A DNA stretch of 57,323 nucleotides, taken from the NCBI GenBank assembly GCA_964641945.1, contig CAZXLQ010000002.1, positions 1-57,323 on the forward strand, written 5' to 3'. This document shows, piece by piece, positions 25,352 to 33,493 of this stretch. A program made the position numbers and the translations under genes. The notes under the pieces were generated by a model. That model saw nothing but the letters and a program-made list of their open reading frames with translations, did not search any database and had not been told where the DNA came from. The stretch is from JADIYM01 sp964641945. GTDB lineage: Bacteria; Acidobacteriota; Blastocatellia; UBA7656; JADIYM01. Position 1 is the stretch's first letter. Every line of letters starts with the position of its first letter.

Positions 25352-25367
25352 TGTCTGTCTTCAGACA
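25352..25367. promoter_or_regulatory. Dyad TGTCTG-N4-CAGACA, candidate activator site
   Basis: A perfect 6-4-6 dyad about 97-112 bases upstream of the predicted sigma-54 start of the MFS gene. The same half-sites with the same spacing occur in the tandem dyad at 14895-14930, so both may bind the regulator encoded at 4038-5441. A further half-site TGTCTGCAGA follows at about 25374. Confidence 0.5.
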
Positions 25368-25384
25368 CGTCGATGTCTGCAGAG

Positions 25385-25704
25385 CCGTGATTCCCTGTCA
25401 TGGCAGCGACAGGGCCAACAGCGAGGAGCAGGCGACCGTCGCTGGAGACCTGCACGTTGTAGGGAGAGATGGACGTCGCAATCGATTTGACCTGACCGGT
25501 GCTGAGATCAATCACGGTGATGGAGTTGCCCCGCCCGTCGGCCGTAAACGCGAAACCCGCCCCCGGCAAAACCTCCGACGAGGCGGCGGCGGAAGACCCA
25601 TTGGAGTTGCCTGTTCGCTCCTGGTGAACGGCAGCTGGCCGTGAACAGGCGGCTACGAGAACAAACAGGGCCGTGAGTAATGCAGGCCAGGCGAATTTGT
25701 TCAT
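25385..25704 (-). pseudogene. Truncated YncE-like beta-propeller lipoprotein
   Basis: The gene begins MNKFAWPALLTALFVLVAACSRP (lipobox VAAC) and has one YVTN/YncE-type blade (GAGFAFTADGRGNSITVIDL STGQVKSIATSISPYNVQVS, spaced here). After about residue 105 the similarity stops and the frame runs on through the MFS promoter region to 25135. A complete YncE propeller would need more than 200 further residues. The remaining 3' part was probably deleted when the MFS gene and its promoter were joined here. GGGGGA precedes the ATG. Confidence 0.65.
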
Positions 25705-25864
25705 TGAAAAGTCCCCCTTTTCGGAGATCCGAGTTGCCCGGAACCGTCTCTCCGGAGCGGGCAATCGGTGTCTCGAGTCGCTCACCAGTTGCGATCTCGG
25801 ACAGGCACATCGAATCGACAGAGACACGGCCAGCCGCACGCCAGTCGCTCTCCTTCCGTTCATC

Positions 25865-26260
25865 TCACACGGCGCCCTGCGACTTCTCCAGGCGGTGGAC
25901 GCTGACGGTGCCGCAGCAGCCTCCGGCGCTGTCTACGACGGGCAGGCTCGTCGCGCCGTGCTCGTGGAGTTTCCGGCGCGCATCGTCAACGGGCTCGTCT
26001 GCGCCACAACACGCCGACAACGGTCGCATTATCTCCTCGACGCGAACGGCCGAGGCATTGCGGTCTTCGGCAACCACGCCGCAACAGACATCGCGCTCGG
26101 TGACGACGCCGACCATCTTGAGGGTGTCTGTATCCTCGACGACAGGCGCGCAACCGCAGCCTGAATCGCGCATCGCCCGGGCGGCGTGTGCCGCCGTGTC
26201 CCGTGGCGAGCAGCACGAGGACGCTTCAATTGGTGTCATCACTTCATTGCAACAAGTCAT
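25865..26260 (-). CDS. Cysteine-rich tandem CBS-domain protein
   Basis: The 131-residue protein is a two-CBS (Bateman) unit: MVGVVTERDVCCGVVAEDRN in the first repeat and LPVVDSAGGCCGTVSVHRLE in the second, separated by VEEIMRPLSACC. It carries twelve cysteines in six pairs (3/4, 16/17, 35/37, 59/60, 84/85, 115/116), placed at equivalent positions of both CBS repeats. Normal CBS proteins have few cysteines and bind adenosine nucleotides. Here the pairs suggest thiol-based binding of a soft metal or a redox switch. AAGGAGA precedes the ATG. There is no signal peptide, so it is cytoplasmic. It lies beside YHS and copper ATPase genes. Confidence 0.8.
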   Translation of the reverse strand: MTCCNEVMTPIEASSCCSPRDTAAHAARAMRDSGCGCAPVVEDTDTLKMVGVVTERDVCCGVVAEDRNASAVRVEEIMRPLSACCGADEPVDDARRKLHEHGATSLPVVDSAGGCCGTVSVHRLEKSQGAV

Positions 26261-26478
26261 GGTTTTGTTCTCCTTCAGATCGCATGATCAAGATTAACGA
26301 GCGTGGCGCTCAGCGCGACAACGAGGCAATTGTCACATCGATGACCGGTGTCGCGTCGCCCGCATCATCACGTGAACGGAACGGCGCTGTGCCTACCTTT
26401 CGAACCCCACCCGAAACCCGATGCGTCCGTGACCAAGCACACCTGGATCAACTACGACGCGTCCATCCAGCTAGTCAT

Positions 26479-26643
26479 TCACGCCTCGGCTGCCTTGCTT
26501 GCATACTGCTCCGGGTGTTCATCAAATTTCGTTTTGCAGCCTTCGCCGCAAAAGTGATACGTGGTCCCCTGGTGTGTTGACTGCAGTGCGGCCGTTTGAT
26601 CTTCGATCGTCATGCCGCAGACAGGATCTGTATGTGTCGCCAT
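26479..26643 (-). CDS. YHS-domain metal-binding protein (54 residues)
   Basis: A stand-alone YHS domain: MATHTDPVCGMTIEDQTAAL then THQGTTYHFCGEGCKTKFDE HPEQYA. The YHS motif residues Y, H and the cysteines (Cys9 and the CGEGC pair) are present. Such domains bind copper or other soft metals, or occur fused to P1B ATPases. The start at 26643 has GAGAGGAG upstream; longer frames have none. It ends about 220 nt before the CBS gene and follows the ATPase by about 160 nt, and probably acts as a cytoplasmic chaperone for that ATPase. Confidence 0.8.
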   Translation of the reverse strand: MATHTDPVCGMTIEDQTAALQSTHQGTTYHFCGEGCKTKFDEHPEQYASKAAEA

Positions 26644-26805
26644 TGGTTTGTCTCCTCTCAAGTTGAAAGTTCGAAAACTGTCGCATGCACTGACCTCAGC
26701 GCACTCCGGTGACACCGGTCGATGCAGGGGCAAGGATTAGTACGGCTGCGCACTCTGGCGACGGTGCTGGGATGCAATGTGCACGTGCCCGCATTGTTGT
26801 GTCCT

Positions 26806-29391
26806 TCAACGAGTCGTTCCGGTTGCTGACACCGCTGGGACGGCATCGCCGTTTGATGTCGGCTTCGGGATGGCGGCACCCAGTGCAGGCGCCGAGGACT
26901 CGGTCATCTTCACGCGCTTGAGCAACAGCGCGTTGGCGACCACGATCAAGGTTGAACCGGACATCGAGAGTGCTGCGACCTCGGGGCTCAGCAGCCATCC
27001 GGTCATCGGATAGAGCACGCCGGCGGCGAGCGGGAAGGCAATGACGTTGTATCCGGCGGCCCACCACAGGTTCTGCCGCATCTTGCGCCTCGTGGCACGG
27101 CTCAGGATGACGGTGCCGATCACGTCGAACGGGTCGCTCTTCATTAGCACCACATCGGCGGTCTCCATTGCCACGTCCGTGCCCGCGCCGATGGCGATGC
27201 CAACGTCAGCCTGCGCCAGCGCCGGTGCATCGTTGATGCCGTCGCCCACCATGCCGACGCGCAGCCCGCGCGCCTGCATCTCTTTGACCTTCTCCGCCTT
27301 CTCGCCCGGCTGGACCTCGGCGAAGACCGTCGTGATGCCGAGCGCTTTGGCAACCAGGTTGGCAGTGCCTTGATTGTCACCCGTCAACATCGCCACCTCG
27401 ATGCCGAGCGCCGCCATTCGGTCGATCGCCTGTTTCGCGTTCGGGCGAATCGCGTCGGCGATGGCGATGAGTCCGCCCGCAAAACCATCAATGGCGCAGT
27501 AGACGACGGTGTTTCCTTTCTGCTCGAGCGCCCGCGCCCGGTCGTCCAGTCTCTCGAGGGAAATGCGGTTGTCGTCCATCAGCTTGCGATTGCCGGCGAG
27601 CACTGTGCGCCCGTCGACGGTCGCACGCGCGCCGTGCCCCGGAATCGCCTCGAAATTCGACGGCGCGCTGAGCGTCACGCCGTCAGCCTTCGCCTTCTCG
27701 ATGACGGCTTGCGCCAGCGGATGCTCACTCGATTGCTCGAGCGACGCGACGAGCCGCAACAGTTCCTTGTCATCGACAGGCGTTGCGTCGACGACGATCT
27801 CAATGACTTGAGGCTGGCCAATGGTGAGCGTGCCCGTCTTGTCGAAGATGATCGCTTGCAGTCGGCCCGCCTCTTCGAGCGCGGTCGCATCCTTGAACAG
27901 TACGCCGTTCTCGGCGCCCTTGCCGCTCGCGACCATGATCGCCATGGGCGTCGCGAGCCCAAGCGCGTCGGGACAGGCGATGACCACGACCGTAATCGCG
28001 AGCAGCATGGCGAAGACCGCGGTCGCTCCGGCGAGCCAGAACCAGACTACGAACGTTGCGAGGCCGAAGACGACTGCCGAGATGGTCAGCACCTGCGCGG
28101 CGCCGTCGGCGAGTCGCTGCGACGGTGCTTTGGAGTTCTGCGCGGCCTGGACGAGCTTGACGATCTGGGCGAGTGCGGTTTCGGCCCCGACTCTGGTGGC
28201 GCGGAAGCGAAACGTCCCAATCTTGTTGATCGTCGCGCCGATGACCGCATCGCCGACACCCTTTCTGACAGGCATACTCTCGCCCGTGATCATTGATTCG
28301 TCGACGTTCGACTCGCCCTCGATCACGTCCCCGTCCACCGGGAGCTTGTCGCCCGGGCGGATCATCACGATGTCGCCCGTGACAACCTCGGAGGTCGGAA
28401 CCTCGACAGGCAGACCCTCGCGTATCACCGTCGCTTTCGGCGGCGCGAGGCTGAGAAGCGTCTGAACGGCTTTCGATGCTCCGGCCCGAGCGCGCATCTC
28501 CAGCCAGTGCCCGAGCAGAATGAAGACGAGCAGCATGGCGACCGCTTCGTAGAAGACTTCGGCCGTGAAGAAGAAGGTGGCACCGACGCTGAAGAGATAG
28601 CCCGCCAGCACGGAGAGTGAAACGAGCACCGCCATGTTGGCGACACCGTTCCTGAGCGCCCGCCACGCGCCCACGTAAAAGACCCACCCGCCGTACACGA
28701 CCGCCGGAGTTACAAGCAGAAACCCCAGCAGTTCCTTCGAGATTCCAAACGGCGTTGACAACGCAATGCCAGTGAGTTGCTGGAACATCGGCGCGTAGAG
28801 GTAGATGAGGAATGCGAGGGCGAGCGTTACGAAGAAGCGGTTGCGCATGTCGCGCACCATCCCGTCCATTGACGCTCCCATCCCGTGACCCATCTCCTGG
28901 GCCATCTCCGTCTTGTCCCGCCCCATCTCGTACGCCCTATGACCGGCGTGATCGTCAGCCTTCGCGACGCTCGCGGGCGGCCGGGGTTCAGCCTTGCCCT
29001 TGTGCTCCAGCGGTTTGACAACTTGTGGCGTGGCTGGGGCTGCCGCCGTGATTCTCTCGGCAATCGGTTTGAGCGCCGAGGGCGTCGGAGACAGCGGCCC
29101 GTCATGACCCTGATGCTCCATCGCGCCGACAGCCGGCGTCTCAGCCGGTGTGTCCGGCTTGCAAACGTGCGCCGGCACGACCGCGCCGCGGCAGTGGTAT
29201 CCGCAATCGGCAATGAAGCGGTTGATGTCATCCAGCGCGACGCGAGCCTCGTCGTAATCGATGGTCGCCGTACCAGTCAGAAAGTTGACGTCCACGCGCA
29301 CGACACCGGCGCGGCGTCTGAGCCGCTTCTCGACGCCTGCGTGGTCGAGAACTGACATCATCCCGTCGATTGCCACAGATGTTGTCTTCAT
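26806..29391 (-). CDS. P1B-type heavy-metal (copper) ATPase with CPD motif
   Basis: The 861-residue pump has an N-terminal HMA-like domain (1-70) in which the metal-binding CxxC is replaced (GMMSVLDHAGVEKRL), followed by cysteines at 63, 67 and 77 and a His/Met linker to about 185. Core motifs are TGES (369-372), DKTGT (Asp517), GDGINDAP, and the ion-site triad CPD (473-475) instead of CPC or CPH. Helix 7-8 residues (AAGYNVIAFPLAAG, MSGSTLIVVANALLLK) resemble copper pumps of the P1B-1 and P1B-3 types. The C-terminal tail is short. The ATG at 29391 has no good ribosome site. A sigma-54 promoter lies about 225 bases upstream. Copper export is likely, but the oxidation state is uncertain. Confidence 0.9.
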   Translation of the reverse strand: MKTTSVAIDGMMSVLDHAGVEKRLRRRAGVVRVDVNFLTGTATIDYDEARVALDDINRFIADCGYHCRGAVVPAHVCKPDTPAETPAVGAMEHQGHDGPLSPTPSALKPIAERITAAAPATPQVVKPLEHKGKAEPRPPASVAKADDHAGHRAYEMGRDKTEMAQEMGHGMGASMDGMVRDMRNRFFVTLALAFLIYLYAPMFQQLTGIALSTPFGISKELLGFLLVTPAVVYGGWVFYVGAWRALRNGVANMAVLVSLSVLAGYLFSVGATFFFTAEVFYEAVAMLLVFILLGHWLEMRARAGASKAVQTLLSLAPPKATVIREGLPVEVPTSEVVTGDIVMIRPGDKLPVDGDVIEGESNVDESMITGESMPVRKGVGDAVIGATINKIGTFRFRATRVGAETALAQIVKLVQAAQNSKAPSQRLADGAAQVLTISAVVFGLATFVVWFWLAGATAVFAMLLAITVVVIACPDALGLATPMAIMVASGKGAENGVLFKDATALEEAGRLQAIIFDKTGTLTIGQPQVIEIVVDATPVDDKELLRLVASLEQSSEHPLAQAVIEKAKADGVTLSAPSNFEAIPGHGARATVDGRTVLAGNRKLMDDNRISLERLDDRARALEQKGNTVVYCAIDGFAGGLIAIADAIRPNAKQAIDRMAALGIEVAMLTGDNQGTANLVAKALGITTVFAEVQPGEKAEKVKEMQARGLRVGMVGDGINDAPALAQADVGIAIGAGTDVAMETADVVLMKSDPFDVIGTVILSRATRRKMRQNLWWAAGYNVIAFPLAAGVLYPMTGWLLSPEVAALSMSGSTLIVVANALLLKRVKMTESSAPALGAAIPKPTSNGDAVPAVSATGTTR

Positions 29392-29615
29392 GATTTGCGT
29401 CAGCGAAGCCCTGAGGATGATTCGCCTGCCCACCGCACATGAACACTCCGGCGTCGCCGCCGATGCTCGAGCCGCGGGCAGGCTCGCGAACTGAAGAAAC
29501 CCGTTGTGATCTGTCGGTGCGAGACGGTTGTTTCTCGGGAAAGGAAGAAACCGGCGGCCTGCCTGCGCTAGAAGCACCGTGACGAGAAACTGAGTCGCTC
29601 GACGAACCTCCAAGG

Positions 29616-29630
29616 GCAATCAGCGTGCCA
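29616..29630 (-). promoter_or_regulatory. Sigma-54 promoter of the P1B ATPase
   Basis: The minus strand reads TGGCACGCTGATTGC, a perfect match with correct spacing. The predicted start near 29604 gives a leader of about 210 bases, so either the leader is regulatory or translation begins upstream of 29391. It diverges from the plus-strand sigma-54 element at 30025. Confidence 0.68.
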
Positions 29631-30024
29631 TCAGCCGAAGACGCATCGATGCCGCGCGTTCGTTGCTGCAGATGAGACCTGCGCCAGCATGAATGGATGC
29701 GTTCGTTGCACAACATCCGTACAGGTGCACCAAAGCAGGACACTCGTCAAATGCCAAATGAATGCCGCAGGATGGAGAGTCCGACACTTGCCTTGTGTTC
29801 CGGACGAGCGACGCACAGTTCATGCCAAAGACCTCGCCGGGGAGGCCGCCCCTCCCGAAAGGACCTGAATCCGGAGCACGAGTGACGGGCTATCCTCGAC
29901 GTTTTGGGTCGGCGGCGGATTGAAATGAACGTGGCCGGAAGCGGCGGGCCGGATCCATGCCAGCACGCTGGCCCGAATCGAACTCCGGCCCTGCGGGAGC
30001 TCTCGCGGCCGCACCTTTCCTCGA
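29631..30024. other. Divergent regulatory region between ATPase and Met/His-rich protein genes
   Basis: No supported gene. It contains GTTGCACAAC (a 10-bp palindrome near 29705) and an imperfect dyad at 29779-29805 (GTCCGACAC, seven bases, GTGTTCCGGAC), which could serve as activator sites for the sigma-54 promoters on either side. Short frames here have atypical codon use. Confidence 0.35.
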
Positions 30025-30038
30025 GGCACGTGAATTGC
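30025..30038 (+). promoter_or_regulatory. Sigma-54 promoter of the Met/His-rich protein gene
   Basis: The plus strand reads GGCACGTGAATTGC, exact for GGCACG-N4-TTGC. The predicted start is near 30050, about 170 bases before the ATG at 30222. It is divergent from the ATPase promoter. Confidence 0.65.
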
Positions 30039-30221
30039 GCTAGGGACTGCAGGTAGGTGCGACTCCGTCGCCGTTATTCGAGACAGTCATTGCCCGGCGT
30101 CGACTGGAAAACAGCGACCGACGCGAACGGAGTGAAACGCGCCCCACGAGACCCGGTGCATGAGCGCCGAAACACGGAATTCGAGCGTGCTCGTCCACGA
30201 GCACAGAAGGAACGACCAATC

Positions 30222-30767
30222 ATGAAGACAAGAGCAGAGATCTCGATAGTCGCGTTGCTCGCGCTGACGATATTCGGCGCGGGAAGCGCGATGGCGCTCG
30301 CCCGACAGCATCATGGTGCGGAAAAGCCGATGCAGCACGGCACGGGGAAAATGGACATGTCCGGAATGATGGCCGAGCCGCACCACGTGCTCGCCATGGC
30401 CTACATGCAGAACCTGGGAGCATTCACGCACGCCCTGCGCCATCAGTCCGAAGCGGTCAGTCCGCTCGACGCGGCCTTTGCCCGCTCCGCGGTCGATGAG
30501 ATCAAGCGGAGCTTCGACGAGATGGAGAAGCATCACGGCGAGCACATGAAGACGATGAGCACTGAAATGCGCACGCACATGGAAGCGATGATGAAGGAAA
30601 TGGGTATGCACCGGGCCATGCTCAAGGACTCGGTCGGTGCTCTCGACAGGGACGTTCAATCCGACCATATCGACGCGAAGAAGGTGGCGGCGGACTGCGC
30701 GGTCATTCTCGAGCATCTCGATGCGATGTCGAAGATGCACGCCGACAAGAAGCCGATGAAGATGTAG
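30222..30767 (+). CDS. Met/His-rich periplasmic protein, probable copper binder
   Basis: The 181-residue protein has a signal peptide (ISIVALLALTIFGAGSAMALA) and then a Met/His segment (MDMSGMMAEPHH). A helical body follows whose middle is again rich in Met and His (KHHGEHMKTMSTEMRTHMEA MMKEMGMHRAML, spaced here), and it ends KMHADKKPMKM. Met-x-x-Met and His clusters are typical of Cu(I)-binding periplasmic proteins. AAGGA precedes the ATG. The function as a copper buffer is inferred. The family may be related to four-helix DUF305-like proteins, but I am not sure. Confidence 0.7.
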   Translation: MKTRAEISIVALLALTIFGAGSAMALARQHHGAEKPMQHGTGKMDMSGMMAEPHHVLAMAYMQNLGAFTHALRHQSEAVSPLDAAFARSAVDEIKRSFDEMEKHHGEHMKTMSTEMRTHMEAMMKEMGMHRAMLKDSVGALDRDVQSDHIDAKKVAADCAVILEHLDAMSKMHADKKPMKM

Positions 30768-30931
30768 TCGTCGTACTTCGTGCTCCGTCACGTCGCCGCG
30801 CGACGATCGCATCGCGCGCCACGTGACCGAGTCCGCGGTGGAATCGGACGGCTCCTGCACTTGTCAAATTGCGTCGAACAGGGGGAACACCATAGAGTCT
30901 CGGTCTTTCGAACCGGTCGCACAGTAGGCCC
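30768..30931. other. Intergenic gap
   Basis: No gene or clear promoter element. The stretch is GC-rich and carries no T-tract hairpin. Confidence 0.3.
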
Positions 30932-31123
30932 TTGAACGTTGCACTTGTCGTTGTCGTCGCACTCGGGGTGATCCTCGGCATCGGAGCCTGGACGGGATCT
31001 CGAATCAGCGGCGGAATGATGGGAAATAGAATGGTCGGCGGGTTCAGCTGGATGTGGATCTCGGCTTTTCTGGCTCTCGGTGCGGGCGTCGTCCTTCGGT
31101 GGATGATCTTCGTTAGGAGGTAG
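30932..31123 (+). CDS. Small two-TM Met/Trp-containing membrane protein
   Basis: A 63-residue frame with two membrane helices (NVALVVVVALGVILGIGAW and WMWISAFLALGAGVVLRWMI) joined by a Gly/Met loop (SRISGGMMGNRMVGGFS). The start would be TTG, without a convincing ribosome site, and no in-frame ATG precedes the first helix. Its location between Met/His-rich and DUF302 genes and the Met-rich loop suggest a small copper-related membrane protein, but the call is tentative. Confidence 0.45.
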   Translation: MNVALVVVVALGVILGIGAWTGSRISGGMMGNRMVGGFSWMWISAFLALGAGVVLRWMIFVRR

Positions 31124-31253
31124 TCCGGTCGCCGGTCCTCATGCACGGCGCGACGGCAATAGCCGACGAACGAAGCTTGGATGCACCATATCCATGCGCG
31201 ACGTGGGCCCGCGACTGCTCGTCAGTTCATTCGATCGGTCAAGGAGCATGAAA

Positions 31254-31661
31254 ATGAGCGCAGAACAACCACGAATCTCTTCGTATGGCTACAGCCGCAC
31301 ACTTGACGTCCCTTTCGGGGAAGCAGTGGAGCGTGCACGCAAGGCTCTCGGCGTCGAGGGCTTCGGCGTGCTCTGCGAGATCGACATCCGCGGAAAGCTG
31401 AAGGAGAAACTCGGCGTCGACTTCCGGAACTACGTGATTCTCGGCGCCTGCAACCCGGCACTCGCGTACGAGGCCCTGCAGGAGGAGATTGGCATCGGCC
31501 TGCTCCTGCCATGCAACGTCGTTGTCTACGAGGATGAAGGGCATATCGAGGTCTCTGCCGTGGATGCGGCGAGAATGCTCTCGATTGTCGGAAATCCAAA
31601 CCTGTCGGCGGCTGCCGACCAGGTGAACGAGAGGCTTCATCGCGTCATCGACAACCTTTAA
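31254..31661 (+). CDS. DUF302-domain protein
   Basis: The 135-residue protein is a complete DUF302 domain: YGYSRTLDVPFGEAVERARKAL near the start, FRNYVILGACNPALAYEAL in the middle, and GIGLLLPCNVVVYEDEG at the end, the family's most conserved stretch. DUF302 proteins are common in copper or sulfur metabolism loci, and their function is not established. AAGGAG at 31241-31246 favours the second of two close ATGs, at 31254. The Cys in GACNP and the one in LPCNV are family-conserved and could be functional. Confidence 0.82.
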   Translation: MSAEQPRISSYGYSRTLDVPFGEAVERARKALGVEGFGVLCEIDIRGKLKEKLGVDFRNYVILGACNPALAYEALQEEIGIGLLLPCNVVVYEDEGHIEVSAVDAARMLSIVGNPNLSAAADQVNERLHRVIDNL

Positions 31662-32010
31662 GGAGGTCGAGTCGACGTATCTTCGAGAGTGAGTCGTTTC
31701 GGCGATGGAGCGGTATTCCCATTTCACCCTGGACCTGTGAGCGAGTCGGGAGCCCACGGGTCCGAGCGTACGGTTCCTGCCGTATCCGAACATGTCGAGA
31801 CGCTCGGGGAGCGACGTCGGGCCAGTCGCCGGGCAGCGTTTCAGCAGTGCGAGCGAGCAGGCCGCACAGGACTGCATCGATCCCCGTCAACGGGACCCGC
31901 TTGCGGTACTGATCCTGCCAAGTTATCGGCCGGTCCCGAGAATGGCGCTTACCCACGCTGCTCGAGACAATGTGACGAGTCATAGGACGGAGCTGCAAGA
32001 AGCACAGTGC
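31662..32010. other. Gap between convergent genes
   Basis: About 350 bases between the DUF302 gene and the end of the cus operon. No frame resembles a known protein, and no terminator hairpin with a T-tract was seen. Confidence 0.35.
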
Positions 32011-32508
32011 CTACTTGCGCTCCGACATCGCGAACGCTCGCCCGGCAATCCACGCTGTAAGCCAGAACGCAAACGGAAAGAGCAGGAGTAGCTGGGCCAC
32101 CGGCAGGACCGATACACCGATACCGGGAATTCGCGGATTCTCGGCCGAGTAACTCCAACGACCGGACGCAATGGCGTACAGCTCAACGGCAACGCTCATC
32201 ACGAGAGCCGTGCCGACGAGCGAGCCCCATACCTTCCATGTCCACCCGTCGAACGGCCAGTTCCATCGACGTGTGGCAAGAGTAACGGTTGTATATGCCA
32301 GCCACGTCATCGCGACGTCCCCGAGTGTCGCCCGCACCATGTCGACTTGAGTCGGAGCTTCCGTAGCATGCACGAAGAAGGCACCGCATTGAGCGTTCTC
32401 CCAAGCGAAGTGGAGGGCAAACGCGATGGCGCTCAGAAGTGCCACGAACCTCGCATCCACTCGATCCGTGGCTCCCGACTCCGTCACAATCTCCTCGTGT
32501 CGACCCAT
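32011..32508 (-). CDS. Four-TM membrane protein of unknown function
   Basis: The 165-residue product has four predicted helices (FVALLSAIAFALHFAWENA, VAMTWLAYTTVTLATRRW, WGSLVGTALVMSVAVELYA and VLPVAQLLLLFPFAFWLTAW). Conserved-looking aromatic/acidic spots (HFAWENAQ, VELYAIASGRWSYS) recall lycopene-cyclase-like small membrane proteins, but I cannot assign the family. The start at 32508 is uncertain because the ribosome site is weak. It is the last gene downstream of the amidotransferase gene, 127 nt away. Confidence 0.6.
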   Translation of the reverse strand: MGRHEEIVTESGATDRVDARFVALLSAIAFALHFAWENAQCGAFFVHATEAPTQVDMVRATLGDVAMTWLAYTTVTLATRRWNWPFDGWTWKVWGSLVGTALVMSVAVELYAIASGRWSYSAENPRIPGIGVSVLPVAQLLLLFPFAFWLTAWIAGRAFAMSERK

Positions 32509-32635
32509 GCCGGCTTGTCCTCCGCGCGATCGACCCGCACACCGGCAGGGTCGCGACTGATTTTTGGGACGCCACTTCTCTGGAGTGCCATCGAGCCCGC
32601 CGCGATCCGCGACGGGCACCTTCAGCAATCGCCCT

Positions 32636-33493
32636 TCACACTCGGATCAGGTCGACGGAAACCTCGAAATCGTCCGAAACCGTGAGGATGTGATTCGGAG
32701 CGACCCGTTTCCAACCGCGTCGTTCCTCCGTGAGAGGCTCGGAAGCGACGATTACCGACGGCTCGTCGGGCGGCCGACGTTCGAGCTTCGCCATTCCGTC
32801 GTCGAGGACGAGCTTCAGCCCAACGGCGAAATAGAGCGACACCGGCTCGAGCTGTGAGTCCGACCCGTAGCGGGCCATCGCCAGTCGCTCGCCGTCGGTG
32901 ACCGCGAAATTGTAGAAGGAAGGGGCGCAAACGCCGGCCTCCGAGGACCAGCGCTCGAGCCGTCGGATTGTCTCGACGAGCGCCTCACCCAGCGCGCTCG
33001 CCGAGTCGGGGCTGCCATCGCGAATGAGAGAGAGGAACACCGCGAAGGCGTGCTCGGAATCGGTCGTCCCCTGAATGCTCTCGTAGGCCGCGTCGTCGAG
33101 CGACGCGCGCAGTCGCCGCTTGATACTCGCGAATCCACCAATCGCGCCGTTGTGCATCCAGAGATAGGGGCCGCACTGGAACGGGTGGCAGTTCTCCTCG
33201 GAGACTCGCATCCCCGCGGAAGCGGCTCGCACGTGGGCGAAGAAACAGGGCGACCGGATGTGCCCCGCAAGGCGGCGCAGGTTCTGATTCCCCCAGGCGG
33301 GAGTCACGCTCGTGAAGACGCAGGGGGTCGCGTCCACGCCCGGTACGTACCACCCGACGCCGAATCCATCTCCATTGAGTGGTTCGGCCCGCTCGCGAGC
33401 CTTGTACGACTGCGTGATCAACGAATTCGGCGGTCCACAAAGCAGCTCTTCGAGAAGCAGCGCTGGCCCGCGATAACAGATGAACCTACACAT
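32636..33493 (-). CDS. Class II glutamine amidotransferase (EgtC/YafJ-like)
   Basis: The 285-residue enzyme begins MCRFICYRGPALLLEELL, so after Met removal Cys2 is the N-terminal nucleophile. It has NGDGFGVGWYVP, HIRSPCFFAHVRAAS, HPFQCGPYLWMHNGAIGGF and TTDSEHAFAVFL, the glutaminase set of the EgtC/YafJ family. EgtC removes the gamma-glutamyl group in ergothioneine biosynthesis; related proteins hydrolyse other gamma-glutamyl amides. The ATG overlaps the YHS gene by 8 nt, so it belongs to the copper operon, which is unexpected. Its substrate here is unknown, possibly a gamma-glutamyl thiol compound that binds copper. Confidence 0.85.
   Translation of the reverse strand: MCRFICYRGPALLLEELLCGPPNSLITQSYKARERAEPLNGDGFGVGWYVPGVDATPCVFTSVTPAWGNQNLRRLAGHIRSPCFFAHVRAASAGMRVSEENCHPFQCGPYLWMHNGAIGGFASIKRRLRASLDDAAYESIQGTTDSEHAFAVFLSLIRDGSPDSASALGEALVETIRRLERWSSEAGVCAPSFYNFAVTDGERLAMARYGSDSQLEPVSLYFAVGLKLVLDDGMAKLERRPPDEPSVIVASEPLTEERRGWKRVAPNHILTVSDDFEVSVDLIRV

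Noticed and set aside
25135..25384. The beta-propeller frame continuing to a GTGA overlap with the MFS gene
   Set aside because: The last 80 residues show no propeller pattern and contain the MFS sigma-54 promoter and its dyad, so the overlap is probably accidental.
29620..29823. 67-residue Cys-containing frame on the minus strand
   Set aside because: It has a ribosome-like site, but its codon third positions do not follow the GC bias of neighbouring genes and its end overlaps the sigma-54 promoter of the ATPase.
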